Shown piece by piece: positions 39,438-48,956 of a DNA stretch of 64,000 nt. This stretch comes from Methanosarcina sp. KYL-1. GTDB lineage: Archaea; Halobacteriota; Methanosarcinia; Methanosarcinales; Methanosarcinaceae. The stretch's first letter is position 1. The number at the start of each line of letters is the position of its first letter. Below the pieces are notes generated by a model, which was not told the origin of the DNA, searched no databases, and worked only from the letters and a program-made list of their open reading frames with translations. The stretch spans positions 62,001-126,000 of the forward strand of contig NZ_VOUA01000007.1 in assembly GCF_024372725.1 (NCBI RefSeq). Direction: 5' to 3'. The translations under genes were made by a program, and so were the position numbers.

Positions 39438-39676
39438 GAGGTTGTCTTAAAATTCAAACCATTTCTGCATTTGGATAATGGGCATTTTTGATTTTAAATT
39501 CAGACTGAAAATTTATTACATTGTAATCACTCATTCAATGTATGAAATCAAATACATTAGACATCATAGCTAGAATTTCCACTTTAGGCATCTAACGGTT
39601 TAATGCTAACGTTTTCAGTTCAAATGCCGTAAGTCTGTCCCTGTTGTAGAATCAAATTTAATATTAAGACACGCTC
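39438..39676. mobile_element. MITE-like element, 239 bp, with TAA target duplication
   Basis: Inverted ends gaggttgtcttaaaattcaa (left) and, reverse-complemented, gagcgtgtcttaatattaaa (right) enclose about 240 bases with no complete gene. TAA flanks both ends directly, as a 3-bp target duplication. The end sequence resembles the ends of the intact IS5 at 19668 (gaggctgtcttaaaattaaa on its right side), so an IS5-type transposase could mobilise it. Confidence 0.7.
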
Positions 39677-39989
39677 TAAGAGTTAGTGAATACTATCATA
39701 ATTGAGAATGCAATTCAAAATTTTGTATAGATTTCTATGTTAGTTATGACTTTGCAGTTTTTCAGATTATATTGAATCTCTGCAAGGCGTTTTTTGCAAC
39801 CTTGAACTGTCAGAGTTATCGAAATCTGTCAAATTTAGGATATATTTGGAATCGATGTACTAGTATCTTTGCACTGTTTTAGTTATCAAAATCTGTCAAA
39901 TTAAGGGGTATTAACAAAGGTCAATTAGTTTCAGACAGTTAGTTGTTGAATTAAAATGATTTTATTTATGTGGACGTTTGCGGAATGTC

Positions 39990-40130
39990 GGCTTTATGGT
40001 CTCTTTTCTTCGGGAGCTTCTCATCAATAAGTTAGTCAACTTCAAGTTCCTGGAAAACTCCAGCTATGAGACCAAGGTGACCTAAAAAGCTTGCACGTTT
40101 CACAGCTGCATCAACGCTTATACTACTGTT
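39990..40130 (-). pseudogene. N-terminal remnant of an IS1634/IS4-type transposase
   Basis: The minus strand encodes FLGHLGLIAGVFQELEVD, a stop, then LIDEKLPKKRDHK. This matches the N-terminal domain of the IS1634-type transposases frequent in Methanosarcina. Only about 45 codons survive. Bases 39677-39989 between this remnant and the MITE contain another copy of ggaatcgatgtactagta and no gene. Confidence 0.6.
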
Positions 40131-40290
40131 TTTTGGGCTATTGAATTTCACTAATGTGAAAATATAAAATAAAGTATGTTAAATTATACGTTTACCTGCC
40201 GAATGCAGGCTACAAGAATAAAGCCGCAAGATATCGTTTTTGGTCACAAAGTATAAACTCCGGTATAAGTGTTTCAAAACATCAACCACA

Positions 40291-41094
40291 TCAAAATTGA
40301 CGACCAATGTACTCTTTTACCCAAATCCGTATTTGTTCAAATATATTATATTCCCAATGTATAGGGTGAGTTAACAATAAGATAACCTGCATTTGTTTAT
40401 CAACCGCCTCAATTGGAGATACTCCATATCTCCATAGCCCATTCTTCGCAGATGCATCTGAAATATAAATATCAACTGAATTGAGAATATCTTTACTATA
40501 AGCTTCAGCTAACAATCCAAACTCCTGTATCTCTGAATCTTTAACTAAAATATTATTTGGTAACCCAAGTTTTCTATTTATTGGCTCTCCATGCGATGCA
40601 GCAGTGTAAGTTTTGCCAAATAATATATTAAAATTGATGATTTCTTTTTTCAATTCTTCAACACAACTCAAATAATCACATTCTGTAAAATCATTTTTCT
40701 TTTTAATTCCCTTTTTTATAGCATATGTTGCTAAAGTTTCATAATGTAAGCCCACTTCACTTCCATACTTACTTATTTCTTCAATTAGTTTTTTGTTTAC
40801 AGTTAGCCACCTAAAATAAAATGTAGAGTTCACCCCAATTTTTCTTTCGATCTTAAACATTTTGGATGCACCACTTATGGAATAATCAATATCGTGGCGC
40901 ATAATCAATACTTTCTGATCTGGAACACTTCGATAGTTCATGTACCAGTCAAACAATGATGTTACTGTATATCCGTTTTTAACAGCATGTTTTACAATAT
41001 TTTCATATTCTTCCCATCGAGGTTTCTGTAAGCTTAGCCACAAAGACATCGATATATTCTTTAATAGTCTTGTACCTTTATTATTCAGATTCAT
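40291..41094 (-). CDS. polysaccharide deacetylase-like protein
   Basis: A 267-residue soluble protein with motifs of the carbohydrate esterase 4-like fold: a metal-binding Asp pair in LIMRHDIDYSISGA near residue 63, EVGLHYETLATYA for the His-x3-His-like site, and a C-terminal LLLTHPIHWEY. It resembles the protein at 52712 and may act on an N-acetylated sugar during glycan assembly, or be a pseudo-enzyme. Whether all catalytic residues are present cannot be judged without a model. It overlaps the upstream glycosyltransferase by four bases and is the last gene of the cluster transcript. Confidence 0.72.
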   Translation of the reverse strand: MNLNNKGTRLLKNISMSLWLSLQKPRWEEYENIVKHAVKNGYTVTSLFDWYMNYRSVPDQKVLIMRHDIDYSISGASKMFKIERKIGVNSTFYFRWLTVNKKLIEEISKYGSEVGLHYETLATYAIKKGIKKKNDFTECDYLSCVEELKKEIINFNILFGKTYTAASHGEPINRKLGLPNNILVKDSEIQEFGLLAEAYSKDILNSVDIYISDASAKNGLWRYGVSPIEAVDKQMQVILLLTHPIHWEYNIFEQIRIWVKEYIGRQF

Positions 41095-42317
41095 ATTTCA
41101 ACTTCTATTTGGTTGTATAATTTAATTAGTTTCAAACTCTCTTCTTCCCAGCTATACTGTTTTTTAGATATTAATACATTTTTTATCTTCTGTTCGTATA
41201 TATCTGGATCGATTACTTTTTTTATTGCATTTGCCATGCTTTCAGGATCTCTTGGGTCGAAAACCTCTCCCATTTTCCCATCTATTGCCAACCTTCTCAT
41301 TTCTGGAAAATTGCTGACCGCAAAAGGAATTCCTGCCATTATAAATTCTCCAACTTTGTTAGGTAATGAAAAATAGTAACTCAAACATATGTTTTGAACA
41401 GGGGCAACTCCAATGTCAGCTGAGCTGACATAATCTATTAATACTTCGTGAGGGACAGCATCTAACATTTTCACTTTATTAGAATAACCCTCTTGCTCAA
41501 TTCTTTTTCGAATTTTATCCTTAAGATAACCATCTCCCATTATAACTACAACCACATCATCCAAGTATTTGCTGCATGTAATAAGTTGTTCTATTCCTCT
41601 TCCTTTAAAAACAGCCCCCTGGTACAACACTATCTTTTTATTTTCATCAATAGATAATTCGTCTCTTAGTTTTCTGCTTTTACTCACATTAGAGTATTCT
41701 GGAAAGTTAGCCACAACAACTGGATTTTGAATTTTATATTTCTGGGCAAGGTAATCAGAAATTGATTTATTAACGGTAATTACTTTATCTGCTTTTTTTA
41801 TTAAGAAATTCTCCATGATGAAAATAAACGGTTTTTGAATCCTGCCGCGTGATGAAATAAAATTTCGACTTTCGGTCCAAAGCTCGTGTGAATCATATAC
41901 TAATTTTTTTCTTTTTATAGATGAGGAGATGTATCCAACTAATAACGTTTCAAAGTCATGTGCGTGATATACGTCTGTATTTTCATTCAATAATATGTGC
42001 AATGTATTTATATTATATATTGTGTGATATATTTGTAAAACAAGATGGTCAAGAATTTTTAGAAAAATATTTTTTCTGTTGTATTGGTACACTTGAGAAC
42101 TAAATGGGTTGATATGTTTAAAGAGTGTTAAATCACTTATTTTAGCTATTTTTACATCTGCATTTGATAATTTTTCAGAATTATTACTTAAATTATCCCC
42201 AAAGATAGTTATTGAAACTTGGTGCCCGTTTTCCATCAATGTTTTACATTCCTTTAAGACACGTGAATCTTTTTTTAATTCACCAAATGACCTTTTTAAA
42301 ATCATACACACTTTCAT
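41091..42317 (-). CDS. glycosyltransferase, GT4-type
   Basis: GT-B-fold glycosyltransferase of 408 residues. The N-terminal domain begins MKVCMILKRSFGELKKDSRV. The C-terminal nucleotide-sugar domain contains KIVLYQGAVFKGRGIEQLIT, then VVIMGDGYLKDKI and SYYFSLPNKVGEFIMAGIPF with the acidic E-x7-E type motif region. It has no membrane segment. It adds an unknown sugar to the lipid-linked glycan. Start and stop overlap or abut neighbours, so it is cotranscribed. Confidence 0.88.
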   Translation of the reverse strand: MKVCMILKRSFGELKKDSRVLKECKTLMENGHQVSITIFGDNLSNNSEKLSNADVKIAKISDLTLFKHINPFSSQVYQYNRKNIFLKILDHLVLQIYHTIYNINTLHILLNENTDVYHAHDFETLLVGYISSSIKRKKLVYDSHELWTESRNFISSRGRIQKPFIFIMENFLIKKADKVITVNKSISDYLAQKYKIQNPVVVANFPEYSNVSKSRKLRDELSIDENKKIVLYQGAVFKGRGIEQLITCSKYLDDVVVVIMGDGYLKDKIRKRIEQEGYSNKVKMLDAVPHEVLIDYVSSADIGVAPVQNICLSYYFSLPNKVGEFIMAGIPFAVSNFPEMRRLAIDGKMGEVFDPRDPESMANAIKKVIDPDIYEQKIKNVLISKKQYSWEEESLKLIKLYNQIEVEI

Positions 42318-42320
42318 ATT

Positions 42321-43385
42321 TCACAACCATTTGTTTTTGTAATTATTATCAGATTTATAACTGTTAGATGTTACAATTTTTATTAATTCACTAAAACGTT
42401 GCTCCCAAGCCATTTTAGTCATTTTATCTAAGGTAGTATTTTTATCAATCGAAAAGCTTTGAATATTATTAAGAGCATCCGATAAGTTGCTTTCATCCCA
42501 CTTATCTATATACATGATATTATCATTTAGATCTACATAAGATGCATATTCTGAAATTCCTTCCAATTGTGTTGAAATAATCGGCTTACAAGAAGCTAAC
42601 GCAGATCCTAGCTTCATAGGCATACATATTTCAAAATAGTCATTAGTCGGATAAGGTATTAGGATAACATCAACATCTCTCAATTTGTGTATAAGATTTT
42701 CATGGTCCATTTGACCTAAATATTTAACATTATTTGATTGTGCAATCTCTTCACCATCAGAAGGGCCAACAAGATGTAGTTCCCAATTACTAAAATTTGA
42801 AAATATGTTAATGATTTCAGGAATAGCTTTTCCTCTTTTCATACTCCCAAAGTACACAGCTATTTTTTTATTGTTTTCACATTTTATACTTGTAGGTGAG
42901 ATGCTTAATTCATCTTTACCTATTCCAGGTGGCATAACTATTAAATGTTTATTTTTTAAAGACTTAAAATAATTTGTTAAACCTGGAGCTGCAATGATTA
43001 TATTATGTGAACAGTATATTAAAAGCGACTCAATTAACCATATTGAACATCTTTGAAAAATCGAATATTTTTTTCCATCTAAATCAAATTGTTGTGCTAC
43101 AGGAGAATCATGGATAGTTAGTATTAACTTTTTTCTTGAAACCAAAGACATGAAAATGGCAATCAAGGACATTGATCTTCTTGAAGGATAATGAAACCAT
43201 AAGATTTTATTTTTCAGAAACGAAAGCTTAATAAGCATTTTTAAACTATTAAAACTATCCATATAATATATTTTATTTCCGGCCTGTTTAAGCGCAAGCT
43301 GTGAGTAATATTTTCTTACAGTACCCCCATAAGTCATGTTCTTTTTATCTTCAATTTTATTATTATCAAAAAATATTACATTCAT
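42321..43385 (-). CDS. glycosyltransferase, GT-B fold
   Basis: A 354-residue protein from MNVIFFDNNKIEDKKNMTYG. The frame allows a start at 43421, but this ATG lies after aagtgggtat-like sequence and fits the fold. The C-terminal domain carries KIAVYFGSMKRGKAIPEIIN, VDVILIPYPTNDYFEICMP and a late MKLGSALASCKPII, the pattern of GT4/GT1-type nucleotide-sugar binding. Specificity is unknown. It sits between two other glycosyltransferase genes in the same operon-like row. Confidence 0.8.
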   Translation of the reverse strand: MNVIFFDNNKIEDKKNMTYGGTVRKYYSQLALKQAGNKIYYMDSFNSLKMLIKLSFLKNKILWFHYPSRRSMSLIAIFMSLVSRKKLILTIHDSPVAQQFDLDGKKYSIFQRCSIWLIESLLIYCSHNIIIAAPGLTNYFKSLKNKHLIVMPPGIGKDELSISPTSIKCENNKKIAVYFGSMKRGKAIPEIINIFSNFSNWELHLVGPSDGEEIAQSNNVKYLGQMDHENLIHKLRDVDVILIPYPTNDYFEICMPMKLGSALASCKPIISTQLEGISEYASYVDLNDNIMYIDKWDESNLSDALNNIQSFSIDKNTTLDKMTKMAWEQRFSELIKIVTSNSYKSDNNYKNKWL

Positions 43386-43413
43386 AATATACCCACTGAC
43401 ATCACTAACATAA

Positions 43414-44541
43414 TTACCCACATAGAGAATCTATACACTGCTTGAACTTTAAGAATAGTTTTTTATTATTATTTTTCTCTTCAAATATCTTCCTCGAATT
43501 TATACCCATTTCATTTTCTAGTGTATCATCTGAAATTATCTTTAATATCGCCTTTGATAACTCCAAACTATTTCCATTGCTCACCATGTATCCGTTTATA
43601 CCCTCTTTTACCATATCATACCCGGCACCAACTGCATCAGTCGTTATTACAGGCTTTCCAAAAGCCATTGCCTCGTTTACAACTAAACCCCATGGATCAT
43701 AAATATTATTAATGAATATTGAAGGTAAAATAAAAAGATTGCATGCTTTATAATAAGATCCTTTTTCACTCTCGTTTCCTACAAATCCTTGAAAAAGAAT
43801 ATTTGTAACACCCATTTCTTTGGATAATTCTTTACAGTGATTTTCTAAAGGACCGGTTCCTACGATGATCAAAAAAGCGTTGTCTATCTGTTGATTCACA
43901 AGTGATATAGCTTCAATCAAAAACGTCAAGCCTTTTTCTTCAACAAGCCTTCCAACATACAATATAATTTTCTTATTTTGCAAATTGAGTTTTTCCCTGA
44001 AATCACCGCTATAAATTTGACTGTAGTCTACAGAGCATTGTGGATGAGTAAAAACCTTATCTTTATCTACCCCGATACCTGCTTGTGCTTGAGCCGCTTT
44101 AGTTCCCGTAGCTATAACTGCATCAGAATGTCTTGATATAAAAAAAGTAATGGAGTTTAGGATTTTTCTTGTAGTGGATGTATTCTCCCAGTGCCAGAAT
44201 TCCGTCCAGTATATAAATTTTTTACGAGTTAATTTTGCAATTGGCCAGCAGATGTACCAGCTATTGGATACTAAAAAAACATCATATTTTCCAAAAAGTA
44301 ATTCCTTTATTAATTTGGGGTACATTCCAATATCGCGATTTCTTATTAAATACTTTGTCCTTAATATTTTATGTTTCCAGCCAGGAGGATTTAAATGCTT
44401 TTCCTTAACGTTTGCTTGCCCTCTTCCTTGCTTTGTAAAAATAAAGGTGATGTCGTATTCAGAGTTAAGCATCTCAAATAATTCTATTCTATAATCCATA
44501 AGTGCAGGATGAATAAAACCGATTTTTATGTTTTTGTTCAT
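43414..44541 (-). CDS. glycosyltransferase, GT4-type
   Basis: A 375-residue GT-B enzyme from MNKNIKIGFIHPALMDYRIE. The ATG at 44541 follows a ggggtac site; the frame's upper limit is 44553. The C-terminal domain has KKIILYVGRLVEEKGLTFLI, LIIVGTGPLENHCKEL, and DPWGLVVNEAMAFGKPVITT with the E-x7-E motif. It is one of three consecutive glycosyltransferase genes and probably extends the same lipid-linked chain. Confidence 0.9.
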   Translation of the reverse strand: MNKNIKIGFIHPALMDYRIELFEMLNSEYDITFIFTKQGRGQANVKEKHLNPPGWKHKILRTKYLIRNRDIGMYPKLIKELLFGKYDVFLVSNSWYICWPIAKLTRKKFIYWTEFWHWENTSTTRKILNSITFFISRHSDAVIATGTKAAQAQAGIGVDKDKVFTHPQCSVDYSQIYSGDFREKLNLQNKKIILYVGRLVEEKGLTFLIEAISLVNQQIDNAFLIIVGTGPLENHCKELSKEMGVTNILFQGFVGNESEKGSYYKACNLFILPSIFINNIYDPWGLVVNEAMAFGKPVITTDAVGAGYDMVKEGINGYMVSNGNSLELSKAILKIISDDTLENEMGINSRKIFEEKNNNKKLFLKFKQCIDSLCG

Positions 44542-44599
44542 AATGTACCCCAATCTTCAGTTGATATGTTTTCCAAGGAGATCAGTACTTCTTCATTTA

Positions 44600-46156
44600 T
44601 CAGTCTATTATCCATATGCTAATCCCTCCATCATCAAATATGGAACTCTTTTTTGATCTAATAGATTGAATTCCACGTCCTGAATTCGTTGACGGCATTA
44701 TAAAGTAGGATAAATCGTAAGACTTCAAAATTGGTTTCACTCCTTTATAATCAATATCATTTTCCAACATCCACCTTGTTTTTCCTTGAATATCTACACT
44801 ATTTTCAGCTAAATAGGGTCCATTGAAGTAAAAACTTGATGATGTTGGACTTACTTCACTTACTTCTATTTGTGATCCATTTATGAAACCATAAGCTAAA
44901 TCTGATGTCCCAGCTAGTGGCATTATCGGGTGTCCATCTGATGCAACGAAAAGTCGGTTTGATTCACCAATCCCGAAACCATATTTATTTTGTGGGATAT
45001 ATTCATTTGACCAGACGCTTGCAGAATAAGTAGAGTCTTTCATAAACCAGTTGTAATCCGAAATCCTGTTCGTTCGTTCATGGTTATAATATGATGAAAA
45101 AACTGTAGATGACAGTATCAAAAATACAACAAACACTTTATAAGTAGTAGATTTAACGGATGCATCTAATAGATTTCGAAAAGCAATTGATATAAAAATA
45201 ATTAGATATAATAATAGAACATAAGTTCCGTAAGTAGGGTTATAATTAAAAGGAATTAATATAAGTATTAATATTAAGAAATACCACTCTTTTAATATTT
45301 TATTTTTCTTAAATGCTAAATAGATAATCCCAGAAGCTGCAAAAAAGATTAATGGTCCAATAAACCGCGTGTTTATTGTAAGCATGCTAATAATCCAGCC
45401 ATATCTTGATCCAGCTTTTATCATCGATCCATCTATAAAAGGTATTAAAAAAACGATCGATAATCCGAAAAGGTAGAGATAATTAAAATTAAAGTTAATA
45501 TGTATGGGCATTGTTTTCTGTGAAAATGCTTTTGAAAATAATGTTAAAAATACATATATAATTGTAAGAGGGAATAAGAAATAAAAAAAGTTGTGTGTCG
45601 TAGCAAGAAATACTCCAATCATTAATACAAGAATCGAACTTTTTAAGTATTCAATCTTACTCAATAAGGCGAATAAAAATAAAGGAAGTAAAACCATGAA
45701 CAGTCCTCTTGAGCTTGGTTCCCATGTAGTGAAAACCAATATTCCCTGAGAAGTGGAGAATAGAAATGCCGTTACGTATTTAAACAAAAAATCATCGTAA
45801 ATATGTCCTGCTAATACATATGTTGTAAATACGCTAAATAAACCTATAAGTATTGAATAAAGTAATATCGATTTCTCCATATGTATGCCAGTTAAGCCAA
45901 TAATCTGTGAAAATCCTGAAAGAGAAAAAGGTAAAGCACTAGCATATGAATAAGGATATAGTCCAGCAACTGAAAGCCAATTTATCCACCAGTTTGCTTG
46001 TCCAAAAGTAGTAATTGAATTAGCCAAGGAATGTATAAAAAATGAGTCAAATCCTTTTTCATGAGGAATTGAAGGAATCCTTATTACTATGTTTTGTATT
46101 AATAGCAATGCAAGCATAACTATTTTGTTTTTCTTTGAAACTTCAACTTTGAGCAT
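44600..46156 (-). CDS. polytopic membrane protein, possible GT-C transferase or polymerase
   Basis: A 518-residue protein with about 12-13 membrane helices and a C-terminal soluble part (about residues 370-518). The N-terminal loop SIPHEKGFDSFFIHSLANSI contains an acidic residue in the position where GT-C enzymes keep their catalytic Asp/Glu. The soluble tail contains YNWFMKDSTYSASVWSNEYI, suggesting recognition of glycan or acceptor. It may be a lipid-sugar-dependent glycosyltransferase or glycan polymerase; I do not recognise a named family. Its start overlaps the upstream GT2 gene by 37 bases. Confidence 0.7.
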   Translation of the reverse strand: MLKVEVSKKNKIVMLALLLIQNIVIRIPSIPHEKGFDSFFIHSLANSITTFGQANWWINWLSVAGLYPYSYASALPFSLSGFSQIIGLTGIHMEKSILLYSILIGLFSVFTTYVLAGHIYDDFLFKYVTAFLFSTSQGILVFTTWEPSSRGLFMVLLPLFLFALLSKIEYLKSSILVLMIGVFLATTHNFFYFLFPLTIIYVFLTLFSKAFSQKTMPIHINFNFNYLYLFGLSIVFLIPFIDGSMIKAGSRYGWIISMLTINTRFIGPLIFFAASGIIYLAFKKNKILKEWYFLILILILIPFNYNPTYGTYVLLLYLIIFISIAFRNLLDASVKSTTYKVFVVFLILSSTVFSSYYNHERTNRISDYNWFMKDSTYSASVWSNEYIPQNKYGFGIGESNRLFVASDGHPIMPLAGTSDLAYGFINGSQIEVSEVSPTSSSFYFNGPYLAENSVDIQGKTRWMLENDIDYKGVKPILKSYDLSYFIMPSTNSGRGIQSIRSKKSSIFDDGGISIWIID

Positions 46157-47022
46157 AGTATATTCCTCAGCCTTTTGTCATAGTAATTAAGAACTTCTTT
46201 ATCATCTATTCGGGGGCTTTTTTTCAGATAACTTGCAAAGTACCCATAGATATACGCAATTCCAATACCAGTTTTAAAATAACCCTTTCTACTATAGAAA
46301 AGACTCATTCCTTTTAGCAAAACATGCGATCGTGTGTATCCTATGAAATAATTGTTAGAGCCCAGCTTTTTATATCCTATCCACTGTCCTTGAGCACTCG
46401 CATATGGCCTGGTCGAAACTGCATTAATACTCTCATACTGTCTTGTATCCCAACCTTTTATTTTTGCTTTAACATTTGAAACGCTATCTGGGCTACACGT
46501 TAGAAGATACCTGTCTGTTTCTTCGAAACATTCTTTTCTCCATAGACGTGCGCCTCCGCTAGGCAAATCGCTTCTGAAGTTGCTCCATAGAATTTTCCCA
46601 TCCACAATATTTCCTATGTGACCGCTGCAAATTCCAAGCTTAGAGTTTTTTACGAATTCAGACATTAGAGCTTCAAAATAATTAGTTTCGAGAATTATAT
46701 CTGCATCAACAACTCCAATATACACATAATTAATTCCATGATCTAGACAATACCGGATAGCGTAATCAAATCCTTGTCTATATACATGAGCAACATGTAT
46801 TCCTAGGTCTCTAGGTGCTTCATTTAGCCTGATAGTTTTTATCCAATTATACTTTTCAGTTATTTCCTTTAATGTATTTGGTGTTTTATCTGTGCTTCCA
46901 TCATCTACAATTACCCAAAGCTTAGGCTGTATAGTTTGATTAACAACTGACTCTATGAGTTTTGGTAGACTTTCTTCTTCATTTTTGCACGGTGTTACAA
47001 GTGTATAGTCTGTCATAGCCAT
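46120..47022 (-). CDS. glycosyltransferase family 2
   Basis: A 300-residue GT-A enzyme. It opens TLVTPCKNEEESLPKLIESV, has the nucleotide-binding VIVDDGSTDKTPNTL and the metal-binding GVVDADIILETNYFEALM (D-x-D), with GARLWRKECFEETDRYLL downstream. The C-terminal 80 residues are basic (RSHVLLKGMSLFYSRKGYFK) and may be membrane-associated. It overlaps the genes on either side. Sugar specificity is unknown. Confidence 0.92.
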   Translation of the reverse strand: MAMTDYTLVTPCKNEEESLPKLIESVVNQTIQPKLWVIVDDGSTDKTPNTLKEITEKYNWIKTIRLNEAPRDLGIHVAHVYRQGFDYAIRYCLDHGINYVYIGVVDADIILETNYFEALMSEFVKNSKLGICSGHIGNIVDGKILWSNFRSDLPSGGARLWRKECFEETDRYLLTCSPDSVSNVKAKIKGWDTRQYESINAVSTRPYASAQGQWIGYKKLGSNNYFIGYTRSHVLLKGMSLFYSRKGYFKTGIGIAYIYGYFASYLKKSPRIDDKEVLNYYDKRLRNILCSKLKFQRKTK

Positions 47023-47657
47023 AGACTATCATCCATTCTTATTACTTCAAAACATTCGGCGTATTTGTATCCCATCGCCCAACCGTAATTTTTTGCCATA
47101 GCATTTATACACTCGATTAGCTTTTCACCACCGAACTTTTCATACTGGCTGCTGTAAGCTCTTATTGCATTCAGTTTAATTTCTATAGTTTCTGTTATGT
47201 CAACAAAAAACTGAGGTCTAAAAGCAAAAACATTCGGACGGTAAGGCAACGGCGAACCACTCAGCAAATTTTTAACCCTTCCTTGACGACAGACTGCAAA
47301 CATTATTTCTGATGCAGCTTTGTGGTCTTGATGGGAGTCAAAAGGATGATGGGAAATACAAACATCAGGTTTTATTTTATCTACTAATTTGTCTACCTTG
47401 GAAATAATTTCTCCATTGGTTTTTAACTCAGTATCTTGATAATCGAAAAATATAACCTCTTTTATCCCCAAAATATCTGCTACTTCTTTAGCTTCATCTC
47501 TTCTTTGTTTTACTGAAATACTAACTCTGTCTTTATATCCAGAAGTTAAAATGAGATGGTATACGTCGTACCCGTTTCTTGCAAACTTTGCAATCGTGCC
47601 TCCAGACTCAAGTTCCATGTCATCTGGATGGGCACTTACTGCAAGGATTTTTTTCAT
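47013..47657 (-). CDS. PIG-L family N-acetylglucosaminyl deacetylase
   Basis: A 214-residue zinc-dependent deacetylase of the LmbE/PIG-L family. It has the AVSAHPDDMELESGGTIAKF motif at the N-terminus and the SHHPFDSHQDHKAASEIMFA metal motif near residue 100. Such enzymes remove acetyl groups from N-acetylated sugars, so a sugar of the glycan may carry a free amine, later acylated by the neighbouring acetyltransferase. It is fully overlapped with flanking genes, a tight operon. Confidence 0.9.
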   Translation of the reverse strand: MKKILAVSAHPDDMELESGGTIAKFARNGYDVYHLILTSGYKDRVSISVKQRRDEAKEVADILGIKEVIFFDYQDTELKTNGEIISKVDKLVDKIKPDVCISHHPFDSHQDHKAASEIMFAVCRQGRVKNLLSGSPLPYRPNVFAFRPQFFVDITETIEIKLNAIRAYSSQYEKFGGEKLIECINAMAKNYGWAMGYKYAECFEVIRMDDSLWL

Positions 47658-48082
47658 TGTAATAACCTCTGATAAATATAATTTTCATTTTCTGAATATG
47701 CACGTTTAAATCCTGACTTTTCATAAAAATTATGGGCGGTAGCATTGTCTGTTTTTACTTTCAACGTAATACTATTCAGCTTGTGGTTTGTGGAATTAAT
47801 CACCTTTGTGATCAACTGTGTTCCTACTCCCATATTTTGGAATTCCTTTCTTACAGCAAATCTATGAATATGCAATGTACGTTCATTTTTTATAGAACAT
47901 ATTATAAATCCAGCAACAGTATCTTCTCTTAAAGCAACATAACTGTTATCCCATTTCCCATTAAGCTCTACCAAAAAGTTTTCATGTCTCCAGCGTTCAT
48001 TAATTTTTATGACTGAGTCTATTTCTATCAATTCTTCTATATTTTCGAGTAATATTTCTTTTGTTAATTTTATTATATTCAT
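47654..48082 (-). CDS. GNAT-family N-acetyltransferase
   Basis: A 142-residue acetyltransferase with the acetyl-CoA-binding region RKEFQNMGVGTQLITKVINS (Q/R-x2-G-x-G/A), preceded by TLHIHRFAVR and followed by LKVKTDNATAHNFYEKSGFK. It overlaps the PIG-L gene by four bases and WbqC by one. Together with PIG-L it could swap an acetyl for another acyl group on an amino sugar; that is inference. Confidence 0.85.
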   Translation of the reverse strand: MNIIKLTKEILLENIEELIEIDSVIKINERWRHENFLVELNGKWDNSYVALREDTVAGFIICSIKNERTLHIHRFAVRKEFQNMGVGTQLITKVINSTNHKLNSITLKVKTDNATAHNFYEKSGFKRAYSENENYIYQRLLQ

Positions 48083-48750
48083 TATGGGATTCTCCCATCA
48101 TTAAATAATGAATCAATAGCAGACATATTTGGCTCAAATCCATTATACTGCTGTTGATAAGCTGGATGTTTGAACTCTTGAAAAGTCACATGGATATTTT
48201 TTTCCTCAAATAACTGGTGTTCAAGGTAATTTTTTCCCATGGGTCCTGATAAGTAAACATCCCCCTCAACTGCGCTTACAAGATCAACGAGTTTCTCGGT
48301 GGATTTTGAATTGAATCCGAATTCACTGGAATAGATTATCTCCGTAGCAATGTCAAATGATTTCATCAGAAATTCTATTAGTTCCATGTTAATATCGATA
48401 AGCACGTCGTATTGTTGTTCATAGATCCGCTGAATATCTTTTTCATACTTTGGATAATAGGGAGCTTTTCTATAGTTGTCGTGGATTTCTTTGAAATGTG
48501 CTTCCTGCCAGTTCATACCACTTATTTTTACATTATTTTTTATTTTTATTTGATTAATTGGTATATGCTTTTTTTCAACTGGAACAGTGAGCCACTCCCA
48601 CCCATGGTGTATCCTTATCCGGTTTCTGTGTTGAAAATCTCCTTTACTAAACTGGGCATCATCATAGATAATAAATACATCAGACTTCTTCAGCTTATCA
48701 ACAAAACCCATATATGGCAAATAATTCGGTTGATGTATTCCCACTATCAT
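48082..48750 (-). CDS. WbqC-like protein
   Basis: A 222-residue protein of the WbqC family, found in O-antigen and other surface-glycan clusters. Signature stretches are GIHQPNYLPYMGFVDKLKKS, FIIYDDAQFSKGDFQHRNRI and, near the end, FQEFKHPAYQQQYNGFEPNM. Members are thought to be thioester- or PLP-linked acyl/amino sugar transferases, but biochemistry is scarce. It is the last gene before a gap holding a miniature element at 48812. Confidence 0.82.
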   Translation of the reverse strand: MIVGIHQPNYLPYMGFVDKLKKSDVFIIYDDAQFSKGDFQHRNRIRIHHGWEWLTVPVEKKHIPINQIKIKNNVKISGMNWQEAHFKEIHDNYRKAPYYPKYEKDIQRIYEQQYDVLIDINMELIEFLMKSFDIATEIIYSSEFGFNSKSTEKLVDLVSAVEGDVYLSGPMGKNYLEHQLFEEKNIHVTFQEFKHPAYQQQYNGFEPNMSAIDSLFNDGRIP

Positions 48751-48811
48751 TTTTCCAACACATTCCTACTTTTATTTCTAAATTATCTATATTTTTATTT
48801 TAACTACTACA

Positions 48812-48929
48812 TAGGACTTACGCAGTTGAACAAAAAAACCAGTGGCATTAGACACAAAACTGTCTCAATCACAATCATGTTGACGAGTTCGCATGTGCCT
48901 GATTTTACTCTTCAAGTGCGTAAGTCCTA
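48812..48929. mobile_element. MITE, 118 bp, with 7-bp target duplication
   Basis: Inverted ends taggacttacgcagttgaa and (right, reversed) taggacttacgcacttgaa enclose about 80 bases without a gene. Direct repeats tactaca flank both ends (48805-48811 and 48930-48936). It lies within the glycan cluster, between the WbqC and DUF354 genes. The terminal sequence is of a type used by several archaeal and cyanobacterial insertion sequences; the mobilising transposase is not in this window. Confidence 0.8.
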
Positions 48930-48956
48930 TACTACATTTAAATTTGCGAACTTATA

